Part shown: piece by piece, positions 41,801 to 53,800 of the stretch
Layout: every line of letters begins with the position of its first letter
How positions within the stretch are numbered: the stretch's first letter is position 1
Origin: Phoronis australis
Taxonomy: Eukaryota > Phoronida > Phoronidae
Direction of reading: 5' to 3'
Assembly (NCBI GenBank): GCA_002633005.1
Contig: NMRA01000016.1
Location: 524,300 to 588,299 of the forward strand
Length of the DNA stretch: 64,000 bases
Program-made: the position numbers and the translations under genes
Notes under the pieces: model-generated
What the model was told of the DNA's origin: nothing
Seen by the model: only the letters and a program-made list of their open reading frames with translations
Databases searched by the model: none

Positions 41801-44800
41801 AATTTGTCGTGTTTCAAATATATTTTCAGTTGAATGTATTTATGTATACTATAGGCTTATACGATGCCAGAATATCTGAAGAAACGTTTCGGCGGTCACC
41901 GTCTTCAAGTCTACATCTCGTTATTGGGCGTGGCGTTGTACATTCTCACCAAAATATCTGTAAGATCAAGGTTTCGTTTTATTTTTACTTGAAACATGAT
42001 AGTCAAAGTTGCTCCATTATCATAACAGAATTAATCGAAATTCTAGTAAGCAGTTCTGAGCATTGCTCCTCCAGTATATGTCAACTTGATCCCGGTGGAA
42101 ACGTTTTCTTTCGATTTTCAGATCGAAATGTACGCCGGTGCTCTTTTTATTCAACAAGTGCTGGATTGGGATCTATATCTATCGGTGGTACTCATCTTGG
42201 GCGTCACTGCTGTCTATACGGTGGTGGGTGAGTATTCACAAGCTGCAGCCACGTGTGCTACGTCCATGAATCACATCGGTGAAAAAAACTCCGTCCGGCA
42301 AAAAATCACACTAAGATGTCAGGGGCAGCAAATATTCCGTAGGCTGTATGCGTGTATTTAGTGTGCGCCCACTCATATATCCGAATTAAGGCACATGCGC
42401 TTTTACGCGAACCACATGAGTAAAAACATATGAAGAGCGTGTTCCAAGTGACGTGCCTCATGGTGGTCCGGTTCCGATGTGTAAGCCTACCTGACTATGA
42501 ATACCTATTTAATTCGTAACTTAATTAAGTTCTTAGGTTGTTTTCCGTTGAAATCCGTTGGTATTTTCACTAGCTTTACAAGGAAAGTTAAATAAATTGT
42601 TTAACGAAGTCATGATCAACAAAATTTCCTTTCTTTAAAAATTTTAACCATGCACTGTAAGTATGGTTCGAACCACACTGTATTAGTTTTATTTATAATT
42701 TGTAAATTAATTACGAAATCATTTAACTAAATTTGCGATCTTTCATGACAGATAGCCTTTGAACTATTATTCCTGCAACATGGGTCCCGTTCATAAAATT
42801 GACTTTGGTCTTACACTTTACACAACTATTGCTGAACAATAATTGAATATCACTGGAGCAGAAGATTAGCCTGAGATAGAGATAGAGTAACAGGCGATGA
42901 ATCAGATACTAAATCTTTCGAGATCACAAACAATATTTAGAAATGCTTGAACTAATTGATCTTTGTCGATTAGAGAATTGCATGTGAACCTGTTGGCTGT
43001 AAAATATCCCGCCATCAAATATTATACAAATGTAGTTGAATAACGAGGGGGTTTGTCGCCAGCTGAAGTCCCCCGATCCAGAGATTGATCTCCCAGTATC
43101 ATATTTCGTCCTCAACAGGTGGATTGGTTGCAGTCATATATACGGACACGCTACAAACTGCGATGCTGCTCATTGGTTGCACATTTCTTGCCATCAAAAG
43201 TCTAGTTGACGTAGGCGGCTTCGAAAGTCTGATGTCACGCTACAAGGACGCTGTCTCCAACGAGACTCTCAAAGACTTCCAACTATATAAAAACCACAGC
43301 TGCGGCATGCCCGATCCAGACTACGAACATATATTCAGAGACCCAGTGGAATCCAACTTTCCGTGGCCAGGAATGACGATAGGACTGACCCCTATCGCTA
43401 TGTGGGTTTGGTGTAACGACCAGGTTGGCACACAGTAGTGGACGCGGGCGAGTCAAAACGATATAGTTAGCTGATCTGTCCCATGGGATATGCAACAACC
43501 CCTCGAATATCTTATTTATGTTGTCCGTTTCTCGGCGCTGAAGTTCTTCAATAGTAAATATATAGCATGGGCGGCGCACCATAGGGGGTGGGGGGGGGGC
43601 TATAGCCCCCACTTTTTTCAGTGCTACGCCGCCCATGATAGCACCGGAGTCTAGCTATTTCATGAAAAGCGACTTAAGACGCCTTAAGTCAGAAAGTTGG
43701 CCTTCACTCCACATAACCATTTCTCAGTGAAAAAATGATCAAAACTCACTTTGGCAAAATTACAAAATATCTGAGAATATAGGCTACTCACAACTGTTAT
43801 TTTCTGAGATACTTTCTATAAATTATTTCTAGGCAATGGTTTTTTAGCAATAACATGAATGAACCTTTATTCAAGAACTGACTTTTAAAATCACTTTTCA
43901 TGAAACACGCCCAGATGAATAACCCTCTTAAAGTGTGCTAAGGTGTTAGTCTTTGGTGTCTGTCATGGGCGATAGGCGGTTTAGCCCGACAATTCATACC
44001 GGTGAAACTCCACGTGGTGTTCGCTCTATCTGCAGTTTTCAGGTCGTTTTTTAACGAAGTCATTGCAGAGTCAAGCTCTTGCTCTGCTATTAGAAAACTG
44101 AAAGGGTTACTAAAAAGTTGTTAGATGTGTTAAACAAAAGTTGTACTTTGTATGATGACGCAGACTAACTAAGAAAGATACACTGTAAGCAGCAAACTAT
44201 AGAATATCACATTCTTGGTTACTTGGGTAGTCCATAGGCCTACACCGAGGGCTAAGCGAACTGAAGTAACCACATGATGTTTTTTCTTTAGGTGATGGTT
44301 CAGCGTTGCCTGTCAGCCAAGACAGTGTGTCACGCCAAAGGTGGCGCCATACTGGGTAGTCTCCTAAAGTTGTACCCTTTCCTCCTGTTTATCCTACCCG
44401 GAATGATCAGTCGAGTCTTATACCCAAATGAGATCGCCTGCTCGTCACCGGAAGCGTGTCTAGACGCGTGTCAGAACCCGGCTGGATGCACGAACATCGC
44501 GTACCCTTTGTTGGTTATTCGCAACATGCCTGTAGGTAAGCAGTTGGGGAAATTCACCCTATGTTCGCATCGAAACGTTTCCTACTGTAACAGACAATTT
44601 GGAGTTAAGAATAAGTAGTACCCTGAAAAATCTCCAAATGTGGCTAACTTCGGAAAATATCTCAGAAATGGCTGGTTGGATTCATTCAGATACTTCAGTT
44701 GTGCACAGTTCTCTAACAGTCTCAGGAATTATTTTTAAAATATTATAATTTTGCACGATGGTCTATCAAAATGATATAAGAAACTGTTCCATGAACGCGG

Positions 44801-47502
44801 GAACGCAAAATGATAATTTAGGAAATTGTAACGTTTTGAGATGTTGCCTTGAATACGCCAAACGAAATGTGGTCACGTGGTTGATTCAGTTTTGCTATAG
44901 CCACACCTTTCCTTAGTTTTTGCTAAATATTAATAAAAGGAAATTAATTAATGAGAGCTAATTGGCATAAAGTCAAAAATCAAATTCTACAGGCTTTCTC
45001 AGTGCTTTCAGTGAAGTATGTAATATTATTGAGTTAAACTTAATTCGTTTGCAGATTTTTGACCGAATTCACCGATAAGGTCCTAGGTAACCGTACAGCT
45101 TCTAAATAGCCCGAGTTCCGTCGTTGATCATTTCAGGTCTGCGTGGACTGATGTTGGCTGCCTTGTTAGCAGCTCTAATGAGTTCACTCACGTCCATATT
45201 CAATAGTGCCAGCAGCCTTGTCACTGTTGATTTATGGAAAAAGTGTCGGCCACAGGCAACAGAGGGCGAACTAATGATCGTCGGCAGGGTATTTGTCATT
45301 CTGCTCGTCGGCATCAGTATTGCATGGTTGCCGATACTGCAAGCGGCTGGTGGCGGCACTCTGTGGGACTATATGCAATCCGTTTCGTCATACATTGCTC
45401 CGCCGTGGTGTATATGCTTCGTTATGGGTGTATTCTGGACTAGAACGACAGAGCCAGTAAGTACCACTCGATATACTTGCCGATGTATTCGACTCCCCAC
45501 ACAGAAATTGTTTTCGACAGTTTCTAAATTAGTGTGTATATATGCATGCACTATGATCAATGAAACAATTTTAACAAATGCAGCAACAGGCATGCACATT
45601 ATTAAGCTACCTGCTTCATAGTCATGCGCGCACCCAGCCCGCTAAAACATAAAGGGGGGGGGGGGGCTCAAATTTTTCAGTATGAGGACCTTTTACTGAA
45701 AAAAAAACCTGGACTAAAAAACGAGGTACTACGTTTATACCTATGAATTGTGCATTCTTGCCGACTAGATTTCTGTGGACTTTTGTCTCGTTTTCTCGGA
45801 CTTCTTGTTTCTCGATCGAGGGGAACATTTTGCACACTGCATTCGAGCCCCCCTGGATACGCGCATGTTCACAGTGTAAACATAAGTAAGACAAAAATTC
45901 TTATTTACATTTACGTAAACAACTGTGCTCACTTTTCTGACTCACTCATGATGAGGAGCGCATTCACTCAAAAAAAGGGACAACTTGCACTGTGGAGGCA
46001 CAACGGGGCCATGGCCCCTGTTCATTGCAAAAAGCCCTCTCCTCTGTCGAAAACATTTTTCAGTATTGCGTTTGTCCCCTTCCTGATTGCTATGTGCCCT
46101 CATGTTGTACTGAATATCTGAATACATTGGTACTCATGTACCTCACTCGCTATGATCAATTGCAGGGAGCGTTCTGGGGTCTCATGGCCGGTCTGGTAAC
46201 GGGCGTTGTTCGTATGGTGCTAGACTTTGCCTACCCAGCCCCGCTGTGCGGCAGTCATGATGTTGACACGAGGCCGGATGTATTGTCTAAAGTTCACTAT
46301 CTCTACTTCTCCATTTTGTTATCGGCCATTTGTCTGTTGGTGACCACTGTTGTCAGCCTGCTCACGCAACAAAGAACTACAGAACAGGTAGGTGGACATT
46401 CCCATCGATTGCAACGAAGTGTGTGTATCTGACATCAATGAACATTGGTTTTGGCTGAACGCGGGCAAGAACAATAAAACTTTCACTATATTTAAAGTAA
46501 ACAGTGGTCCAGCAAGCCACCAGAAAGTGACAAATTAGGTTTAAACGCAGAAGAACTAAACGTCTCATTTCTAAGAAATGAACCCGCTGAATTACGATAG
46601 TCCTACATTGAATTGTAAATTTATTAGTTCAATTGGAGTAGATTTTTTTTGAATGATTACATTTCGGGCAAGTGCGGTTTTACTCAGTACAGATACAACG
46701 CTCATAACAAAAAATCTACTACTAACTTTGCCACAATTTGGAGCCGTTATTCTTTGAGAATGATCGCTTGTGGCGTTCACTTGATTTGATCATGGCGATT
46801 ATGACATTCCTCGCTTCAGCTACGTAAGGTCACTTGGTGGACTCGTCATGCGGATGAAGAACCTATCCTGACTGACGATGAAGATGACGACAGCGATAAT
46901 GATGGATACGTGGAGCAACTGGAGGTCGACAAGACGTCAGTCACATTACCAAGTATGTTCAATCATCACTGATTAATTGGTGAAATGCAAGAACGCCACT
47001 AAAACATAATAATTTATGAATTCACAATTTTCAAGGTTCAAACGATATATGCTCGTTCACAAAAACTGAAAGCACAATATTCCAGCAGACATGACAAATG
47101 CAATGAAAACAACAACGCATTTCGAAATTACTACAATAGGTCTATGGAGTGCGAATTTACACAAAAGACAGACGGAGTGGCTCATCCTAAACGTGTGTAG
47201 TACGTTTTCCATATTTATTAAGCGGTATACAGCAGAGGCATGTTCCATGAAAATTGACTCAAAGCTTAGTAAAAATTTGGTCTTATACTCCAGAGCGGCA
47301 AAACACTATAGGTGGCAAATGCCTGAAGTGGGCGTGTGGCCTGGCAGACGATCGGACGACTCACCGAACCAAAGCGGAGATAGCCGAAATGAGGAAGAGG
47401 CTGACTTCCATCGAAGAGAAACCGTTCTGGAAATCTGTTCTCAACGTCACGGCCATAATAGTTTTAACAGTTACGGTGTTCTTGTTTGGGTTCTTCGGTT
47501 GA
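38892..47502 (+). CDS. SLC5A: SLC5A-family sodium-coupled solute transporter (SGLT/SMIT type), 12 coding exons
   Basis: SLC5A proteins use the sodium gradient to import sugars, inositol or other small solutes across the plasma membrane. Exons: 38892-38969, 40386-40457, 40642-40746, 41347-41406, 41855-41959, 42122-42227, 43119-43423, 44292-44535, 45137-45456, 46166-46387, 46820-46952, 47294-47502. They join in frame to 652 aa, a normal length. Recognisable segments: first helix [113 protein letters not shown] and [23 protein letters not shown]; final helix at residues 633-651. The sodium-site Ser pair in LMSSLTS is kept. Substrate-site positions partly differ from SGLT1 (see findings). Regional resemblance is closest, from memory, to SLC5A11 (SMIT2) and SLC5A9. 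Donor of exon 7 is GTTGGC, otherwise consensus. Confidence 0.96.
41081..41149 (+). repeat. (CAA)n microsatellite in SLC5A intron 3
   Basis: A run of CAA/ACA triplets with a few interruptions (GCAAGAACAA, CAGCAACAA), with about ten uninterrupted units in the middle. Confidence 0.95.
43566..43637. mobile_element. 72-bp palindromic-ended element in SLC5A intron 7
   Basis: Ends CATGGGCGGCG and CGCCGCCCATG are an 11-bp perfect inverted repeat. Interior: GGGGGTGGGGGGGGGG then CTATAGCCCCCACTTTTTTC. ATAG flanks both sides. Related text TATAGCCCCCACTTATTTC..GCGCCGCCCA recurs at about 63088-63124, with decayed relatives near 30865-30975 and 58508-58545. Confidence 0.7.
45623..45867. mobile_element. 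GCATGCGCGCACCC-family MITE, copy 2 (SLC5A intron 9)
   Basis: Starts CATGCGCGCACCCAGCCCGC, ends GGATACGCGCATG. Flanks are TTCATAGT and TTCACAGT, an 8-bp duplication with one mismatch. A run of about 14 G follows the left end; TTCGAGCCCCCC precedes the right end. It shares GTGGACTTTTGTCTCGTTTT with the copy at 57783-58023. Confidence 0.7.
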
Positions 47503-48369
47503 CAGAGTATAAGTTACAGCTTACTCAACGTTGGTACAATGTGCTTTCAGATACACGGACTGTAATTGAACACATTTTTTTACCAAAGGTAACATTTCTG
47601 CAGTAACTTTTCAAACTTCTTGGTATTATGAAACTGTTTTTCAACTACTTGGTGACCAAAGAAGCGTGTCACACGCGCGGAAATGTGATTTAAACATGAA
47701 AAAATTCCATATTACAACAAGCCGTGGCACCAGCATTTTTTCGAGCAGATGAAACGTCTCTGTGGTCATCTTGGATTTCAAAAATGCAGGCGTACATTTT
47801 GATGGTGCATTTTAATACGTTTTTAAAAGATGTTTGAAAAATCACAACCCTTAGTTTAGCGAAAATTTCCACATGGAGGCGCAAGATCGAAAATTACGTG
47901 AAAAAGAGCACAGGACATGTCGTTCCTATGTCTTAAGAAATGTTTGATTTCAATTTTTTATATCAGGACTGTTTTGTAACGTTGTTTATTTTTCATGTTC
48001 GATTGCTTTTTCTTGGGGGAGAAACCTTTAGGTTTTAATTGCAGTCTGCCCAAACTAGTAATTCAATTTCGTCAGTTCGTGTACGGGCGACCTCCCCAAG
48101 TCTAAAGATCGGATAATTTACACAATTTTGATATTTTTTTTGACAGTGCTGTAGTGGGACGTAGGCGCACGTAGGCGCAGCCAACCACCTTTTGGCATTT
48201 GAACGTATAGCCTACGCACCGTAAGTTTCGTTCAGTGCTCAGAGGTAATACGGTGAGCTTTGGGCGCCTACTTACCTCTTATTTTACCACTGCAGCACTG
48301 TTTTTTTTGAGTTTTCAAGTTCAGATAATTAGGTTTGAGTTTTCAATAAAGTATTGATTCAACAATAAA
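47503..48369 (+). other. SLC5A 3' UTR with poly(A) signals
   Basis: After the stop at 47500-47502, AATAAA occurs at 48345-48350 and 48364-48369. They lie just downstream of an inserted MITE (48144-48300), so the UTR may include transposon sequence. Confidence 0.5.
48144..48300. mobile_element. hAT-like MITE, second copy (opposite orientation to 37992-38119)
   Basis: Ends CAGTGCTGTAGTGGG and CCACTGCAGCACTG. The interior contains GCCAACCACCTTTTGGCATTTG, the reverse complement of the other copy's interior, plus an extra GTAGGCGCACGTAGGCGCA direct repeat. T-rich flanks (TTTTTTGA / TTTTTTTT) are compatible with an imperfect 8-bp duplication. Confidence 0.85.
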
Positions 48370-50898
48370 TGTATTTTCCTTTTCGCCCTATCCCTAGAAA
48401 CTGTATTCCTTAAGTTACCACGTCTACAGTTTATCGATGATTGACAGGTAAGTAGAGAACCTCACGAAAACGAAAGGCTTCGCCATGCATTACAAGCGCA
48501 GCACGTAATCGCACTACGGTTACTCGCGAAATAAGAAGCAAGGCGGGTTTTTGTCCCACTTCCGTTGACGTCAGAGTGCTAACCTGTTACCGCACAACAG
48601 GAAATCTCCAGAGGTTACGTGCTGTTTTACCACGTGCAGCGCTATAGACCAAAGGGGAGGTTATGAAACAAGATTGCGATTTTCTCCCACTTTTCTGCCA
48701 AGTAATTTATTCTTGCGTCTACAAAACAAAGACAACGCCAAATCCTCTGAGAGTGTCATCGCGCACGTCGCCAGTCTGCACAACCTTTTCATCAACCCTA
48801 TTCGCGAAATGTTGTAGTAGTTTTTTTGCGCACTCCCAGATACTGATAAGGGTCAGTTTCCGCTAGGATTCAGAATACGTTGTACCCGTCTCCGTCTCAT
48901 GATATCCAACTCTCACTGACGGCTTGTGTAGATTGTATGTCCACGCTCCTTAGCGCTGTCAATCAAAAGACTCCAATGAAAATAACCATTTCCGTCTTCG
49001 TAACGCATTATCCATTGAAAATAAGTACACAAACAGTGTGCACGAGAAACAGACGCTGGGGACGGTTTTAACATAAGGTAGAACTATACCCACAATCCCC
49101 AGTGTCGTTACGAACTTAGTTCATTTCCCTGCCAGCCGTTTTATAAATAACCGCGTGAAAAAGATTTCGAAAAAAAAGAATGAACACAGCGAAAGCTAAA
49201 TAGGCCAACAATATTGTCTTGTGGACTTATTGACCTTTTACAGAGTCTAAAGTAAGAGAACCCCTAAGTGAAAACGAGCTAAGCCTAGTGCAGCCTCCCT
49301 CCCTCCTTCATCAATTGAACAAATGTTCACATCGTTCATTTGCCCTTTGTACATCTTCACTGGGACAGGGTAATTAGAGTACAAGACGGGCAATGCGCCA
49401 AAGATGCCTGTTTTTCAAACGGGCAAGTGCTTACAAAGAAACTACAAGAAACATCCGTGAAAATTTCTTCCCACAACTGGCAATTAGCAACTACCGTTTA
49501 AAACTTGGCAAGACGAAATAAAAAGTGCGGCAGATTTTACCGAGTATTTTTCCTGTTAAACGTGCGTTTTCTGCCTCTGGTATGAAACTGGGTTAAACCA
49601 GACGGAAAAACCCAATTGCCCCGAGTGCATTTTCGGAAATTAGGACCAATTCCTTATAATGAATCACAGCTACAGTTCATCGTGAAGTGAATATTAAGTG
49701 CATTAGGTATGCAGAATTCCAGTGACAACTGCCTGTTGACCGGTATTACGATCCATTTGTGTACTAAACTGGCTTAAAGACGCCAGGTCTCATTAAAACA
49801 GTGAATATTTAAATTTATAGCAAGCGCCACCTTGTGACTTCCTGGAGAACTATGTGTACAAGTATAACGAGTAAAAGAACAATTTGTAAATAAAATGCGG
49901 TTTTTAAGAAAACACCACCAGCGATACACTTAAAAATTAAGTGTGAACATCCTCCAAATATTAGGCGATCGTTATTTGATAGTGAAATGAACAAATAATA
50001 AAATTGTGCCTTATTTCACTAAAGTAAAGATGACATATTACCATACTAATTTACAAAAAAAACAATCTCGCAAAATGAGACTTTTGCGAGATTGTAATGG
50101 TACCTGGTTCTCGGATGGTTTCCAGCACACCAGAAGACCATAGGTTGTTTGTAAACTAACTTTAATTTGCATATTCACAATTAAATGAGACATAGCATCT
50201 TTAATGTTCTGTAGTTAATTGTGATTTTGCTACTTTGCATGTTACTATTTTGCAAACTTACAAGCACATATGAGAGATTTACTTCAGATGTAAAGCATCT
50301 TCTAAGTGTAAAAATTATGAGTTCAATAAGGCAAGACTTTTTTGCAGATTTTAATTAAATCTAACAATTTATGTACACATTATGGTAAAGACAATGGTTA
50401 GCTAACAACAAGACACCTTCAAAAATGAGACCACCTACCAAGTGCCTACTTGTTTTTTAAGACAGGACACTTCCAACTCGTACGATAGGTGGCAGCACCA
50501 TACATGTTGATCCTGAGGAACTGGTATTGCATACGAACTGTATTCATGTGCATTACCAGTCTCTCCCAGAAGGGACATACATGGGGCTAAGTAACAAACA
50601 CTTGCATTTGATGTCAAACACCAAGGCACTCCGACTACAGCCATTTTCAAGCTTGATTTCGAAATACAGAAAACGTGTGCACTGAAACAAGTGGGCACAT
50701 CATCGATACCTACCTACACAAGATGAAAAATGTTTAAGTTCAGCGACCACGATGATCAATAGACATTAACACATAACCAAGGTTTGTGCGTGTCCCAAAA
50801 CTCACAACAGAAAGTCCGACTAATCGCTGATAGACAAACTTCTATCAGACACCTGATTACGTAACAGCGAGGTAACAAATTTTCCCGCCAGACAACTG
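48370..50898. other. Spacer between SLC5A and ARGLU1
   Basis: No gene recognised on either strand. A perfect hairpin lies at 50063-50094. The ARGLU1 3' UTR (minus strand) must occupy the right part; I did not find a canonical poly(A) signal for it that I would trust. Confidence 0.4.
50063..50094. other. Perfect 13-bp stem / 6-nt loop hairpin
   Basis: CAATCTCGCAAAA, loop TGAGAC, TTTTGCGAGATTG. It is about 800 bp beyond the ARGLU1 stop codon, so it might fall in that transcript's 3' UTR or be a small mobile-element remnant. Confidence 0.8.
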
Positions 50899-53800
50899 CT
50901 AGGTTTTGAAGCCGAGCGAAAACGCCACCTTGGGCCGGGCATTCTTCTTATTGAGTATAACCTCCTGCTCTTTTCTAACTTTCTTTTTCTCTTCATCCTC
51001 CAGCTTTTGTCGTTCCTCAAGCATTTTCCTTTGTTCTTCAACCAGTTTCAATTGCTCCTCAGCCTGCAAAAACAAAGACAGAAAATGTATTAAGCAAACA
51101 TAGCAGGCAATTCATTGATAATGAGACTTTAAGGACAGCATAAAACGAGACTTAAAAGGACAGTATAGAACCAGACTTTTCTGGGATTTATCAGTGAATA
51201 AATTCATATACTGGGTAACTGGCAACTAGGGCTTGGAATGACCAACGACAAAAAGAGGAAAATTTTCAGGTGTGTATCATTCCACACATAAGAAGGATTG
51301 TGTGATAGAAATATTTTTTGTATAGTAAAAACTGACTGACGTAAATGTTTGTGCATGAGTAATGTCAAAGTAATGATAAAGAAGCCATGAAAAAGAGAAA
51401 ACCAGAACTCGAATACGAGGAAATTGAAACCAAAAAGAGGACATCATCTACAAAGAGGAAAATTCCAAGTCCTGGACAATGAGATCCCCGCTGTTACCGT
51501 CAATTCAGTATGCTCATGTCAGACAAGCTGCTGACATCAGAAAACAGACTAAGCTGAAGACAGTGCATACAAGACATTTTGACGAATACGAGGCACTTGT
51601 TGGCTAACACTGGGTCTTCAGGTAACTCAAAAAAAGGAAAAGGACCGATTGTAGTGACTACTGCCACAGACGCACATCCGACAATAGGAGTTGTAGTCTG
51701 ATGATGTCTAGAAATCCAATACGAGGAAATTGAAACCAAAAAAGAGGACATCCTATACAAAGAAGAAAATTCCAAGTCCTGGGCAATGAGATCCCGGCTG
51801 TTACTGTCAATTCAGTATGCTCATGTCAGACAAGCTGCTGACATCAGAAAACAGATTAAGCTGAAGACAGTACATACAAGTCATTTTGACGAATACAAGG
51901 CACTTGTTGGCTAACACTGGGTCTTCAGGTAACTCAAAAAAGGGAAAAGGACCGATTGCCACAAACATACATGTACACCCGACAATAGGAGTTGTTGTCT
52001 GATGTCACAAATCTACCAGGTTGTGTGTTTATAGAATACGTTGTTGGTGACCTATAGCATTGCTCTGAGGTGTGTATCAAACATTCAACATCATCATTTA
52101 AGGATATTAAACTTAGTGTCTATCTCAAACCCAGATGACCGTGCACCAAGTGCTTGCATAGGGGACCAGTTGATTCTTTAACCTGCTAACAGCCACACTG
52201 CTTTCAACACATGTAGTGACCAGTTTCTTAGTTTAGTTCTCAGCAATAACAAAATATCAGTTTTCCAAAGACCAGAAATCACTTCTAACCATGGTAAAGA
52301 ATAAGCCGAGACAAATTTAAGACAGGCAAGCACTCATCTTTCTAAAGACTTGACGTTTTTCCATGACAAATAGCCCAAAACAGTGTTTTGCGACACCTCT
52401 CAACGTGCAATGAACACAATTTTTGAAGAATGTGCCTGTTTACAGCAATTCAACTGGTAACTAGAAATTCTGATTTTTATGACTGAATAAACATGGAAGC
52501 AAAACAGAGTACCATGTTCAAAATAAACGGACAGCACAGTATCAAATTGTATTACTGAATATACGCTTAACTTCATGATGTGACCATGGTCAAACTTTCA
52601 AGATACATCAGATAATGTCAATGATTAAAAAGAAATTTAAACAAGTGTTATTAGGAACACCAACTCACAGTAATAAAAAACGAAAGGTTCTGCCACAGAA
52701 CAATGGTTTTAAAAAATGACAAATGCACAGGGATTTCAAACCTCTTGGTGCACACGCATCTTTCAAGTCGTGACCTAAAACGATCTTTTCTTTTGGCTAA
52801 AAGATCAGTTCAAAGTGATTCAATCAAAAATCACCAATTGGAATAGTTCAAACACTGAAAACTATCGACACAAAAAAGTAAAATAAAAAGCCTCAAGCTA
52901 AACATGCCAATGTCAGTTTAAAAGCATCTCAGCACAAGCAACTGAAAATTATCAGTCGTTTGCTGGCGAAAAGGAATAAACTTACAAGCTTCCTTTGAGC
53001 TTCTTCAATTTTTCGATTATTTTCCTCCATGATCTTTTGCAGTTCCTCATGTTTTTTGCGCTCTTCCTCCTACAAAACATGTGACTCAGATAACCAATGC
53101 CGACCAGCGGTTTAATAGGGAACCCCCAGTAGAACAAGACTAGTCTTAACGAGCGGTTAATTAAATTTGGGAATCTCAACGTTACCACACACACTAAGTC
53201 TTTACTGAACGAGACTCTTTTGCTCAGGTTCAATCACCACTGACCACATGAGCACTCCGTGAACGTTTGATTGAATTGACGTCTAACACTGCGTAACTTT
53301 TTACTTTGTAACCTCTAGCCATACCAAGGACTGGTGTAAATGGTAAAAACTAATGAAGTTAAGACAAACTTGAGGGAACCTGAGCATAGTGTGTCCTTAC
53401 TCGACTAACGCATTTGTCACAAATACGAAATGAATAAAAAAATCCCCCCCAGAATGTAGTAACAAAGAGGACATAGCAAAACACCTGTAATTACACTAGC
53501 AGAGGCCACAATACAAATAGAAATACCTGCGTCGGCAACTTACTACACAGACGTAGCCTGCTATGTAGTGTCTTCTTTGCTTCGAGCTGTTGTGTTTTAG
53601 GAAACAAGTAACAGATTAGCCCCCTAGGGTCGCCTGGCGCCAACACATGGCCAGATTAACAGGCATAAATCAGTTGGCTTACCTTACAGAGACTGCTCAG
53701 TGAGAAAAACTGATCCGCACAGACTATAGCTCACGTTATGCCACATATACAAAATAGCAAACAAAGGATTAATATTTTGACAAAACTACACTATATTATC

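Noticed and set aside
41701-42231. 176-codon plus-strand open frame
   Set aside because: Wrong frame relative to SLC5A exons 5 and 6, which it overlaps; the true exons give the transporter motifs.
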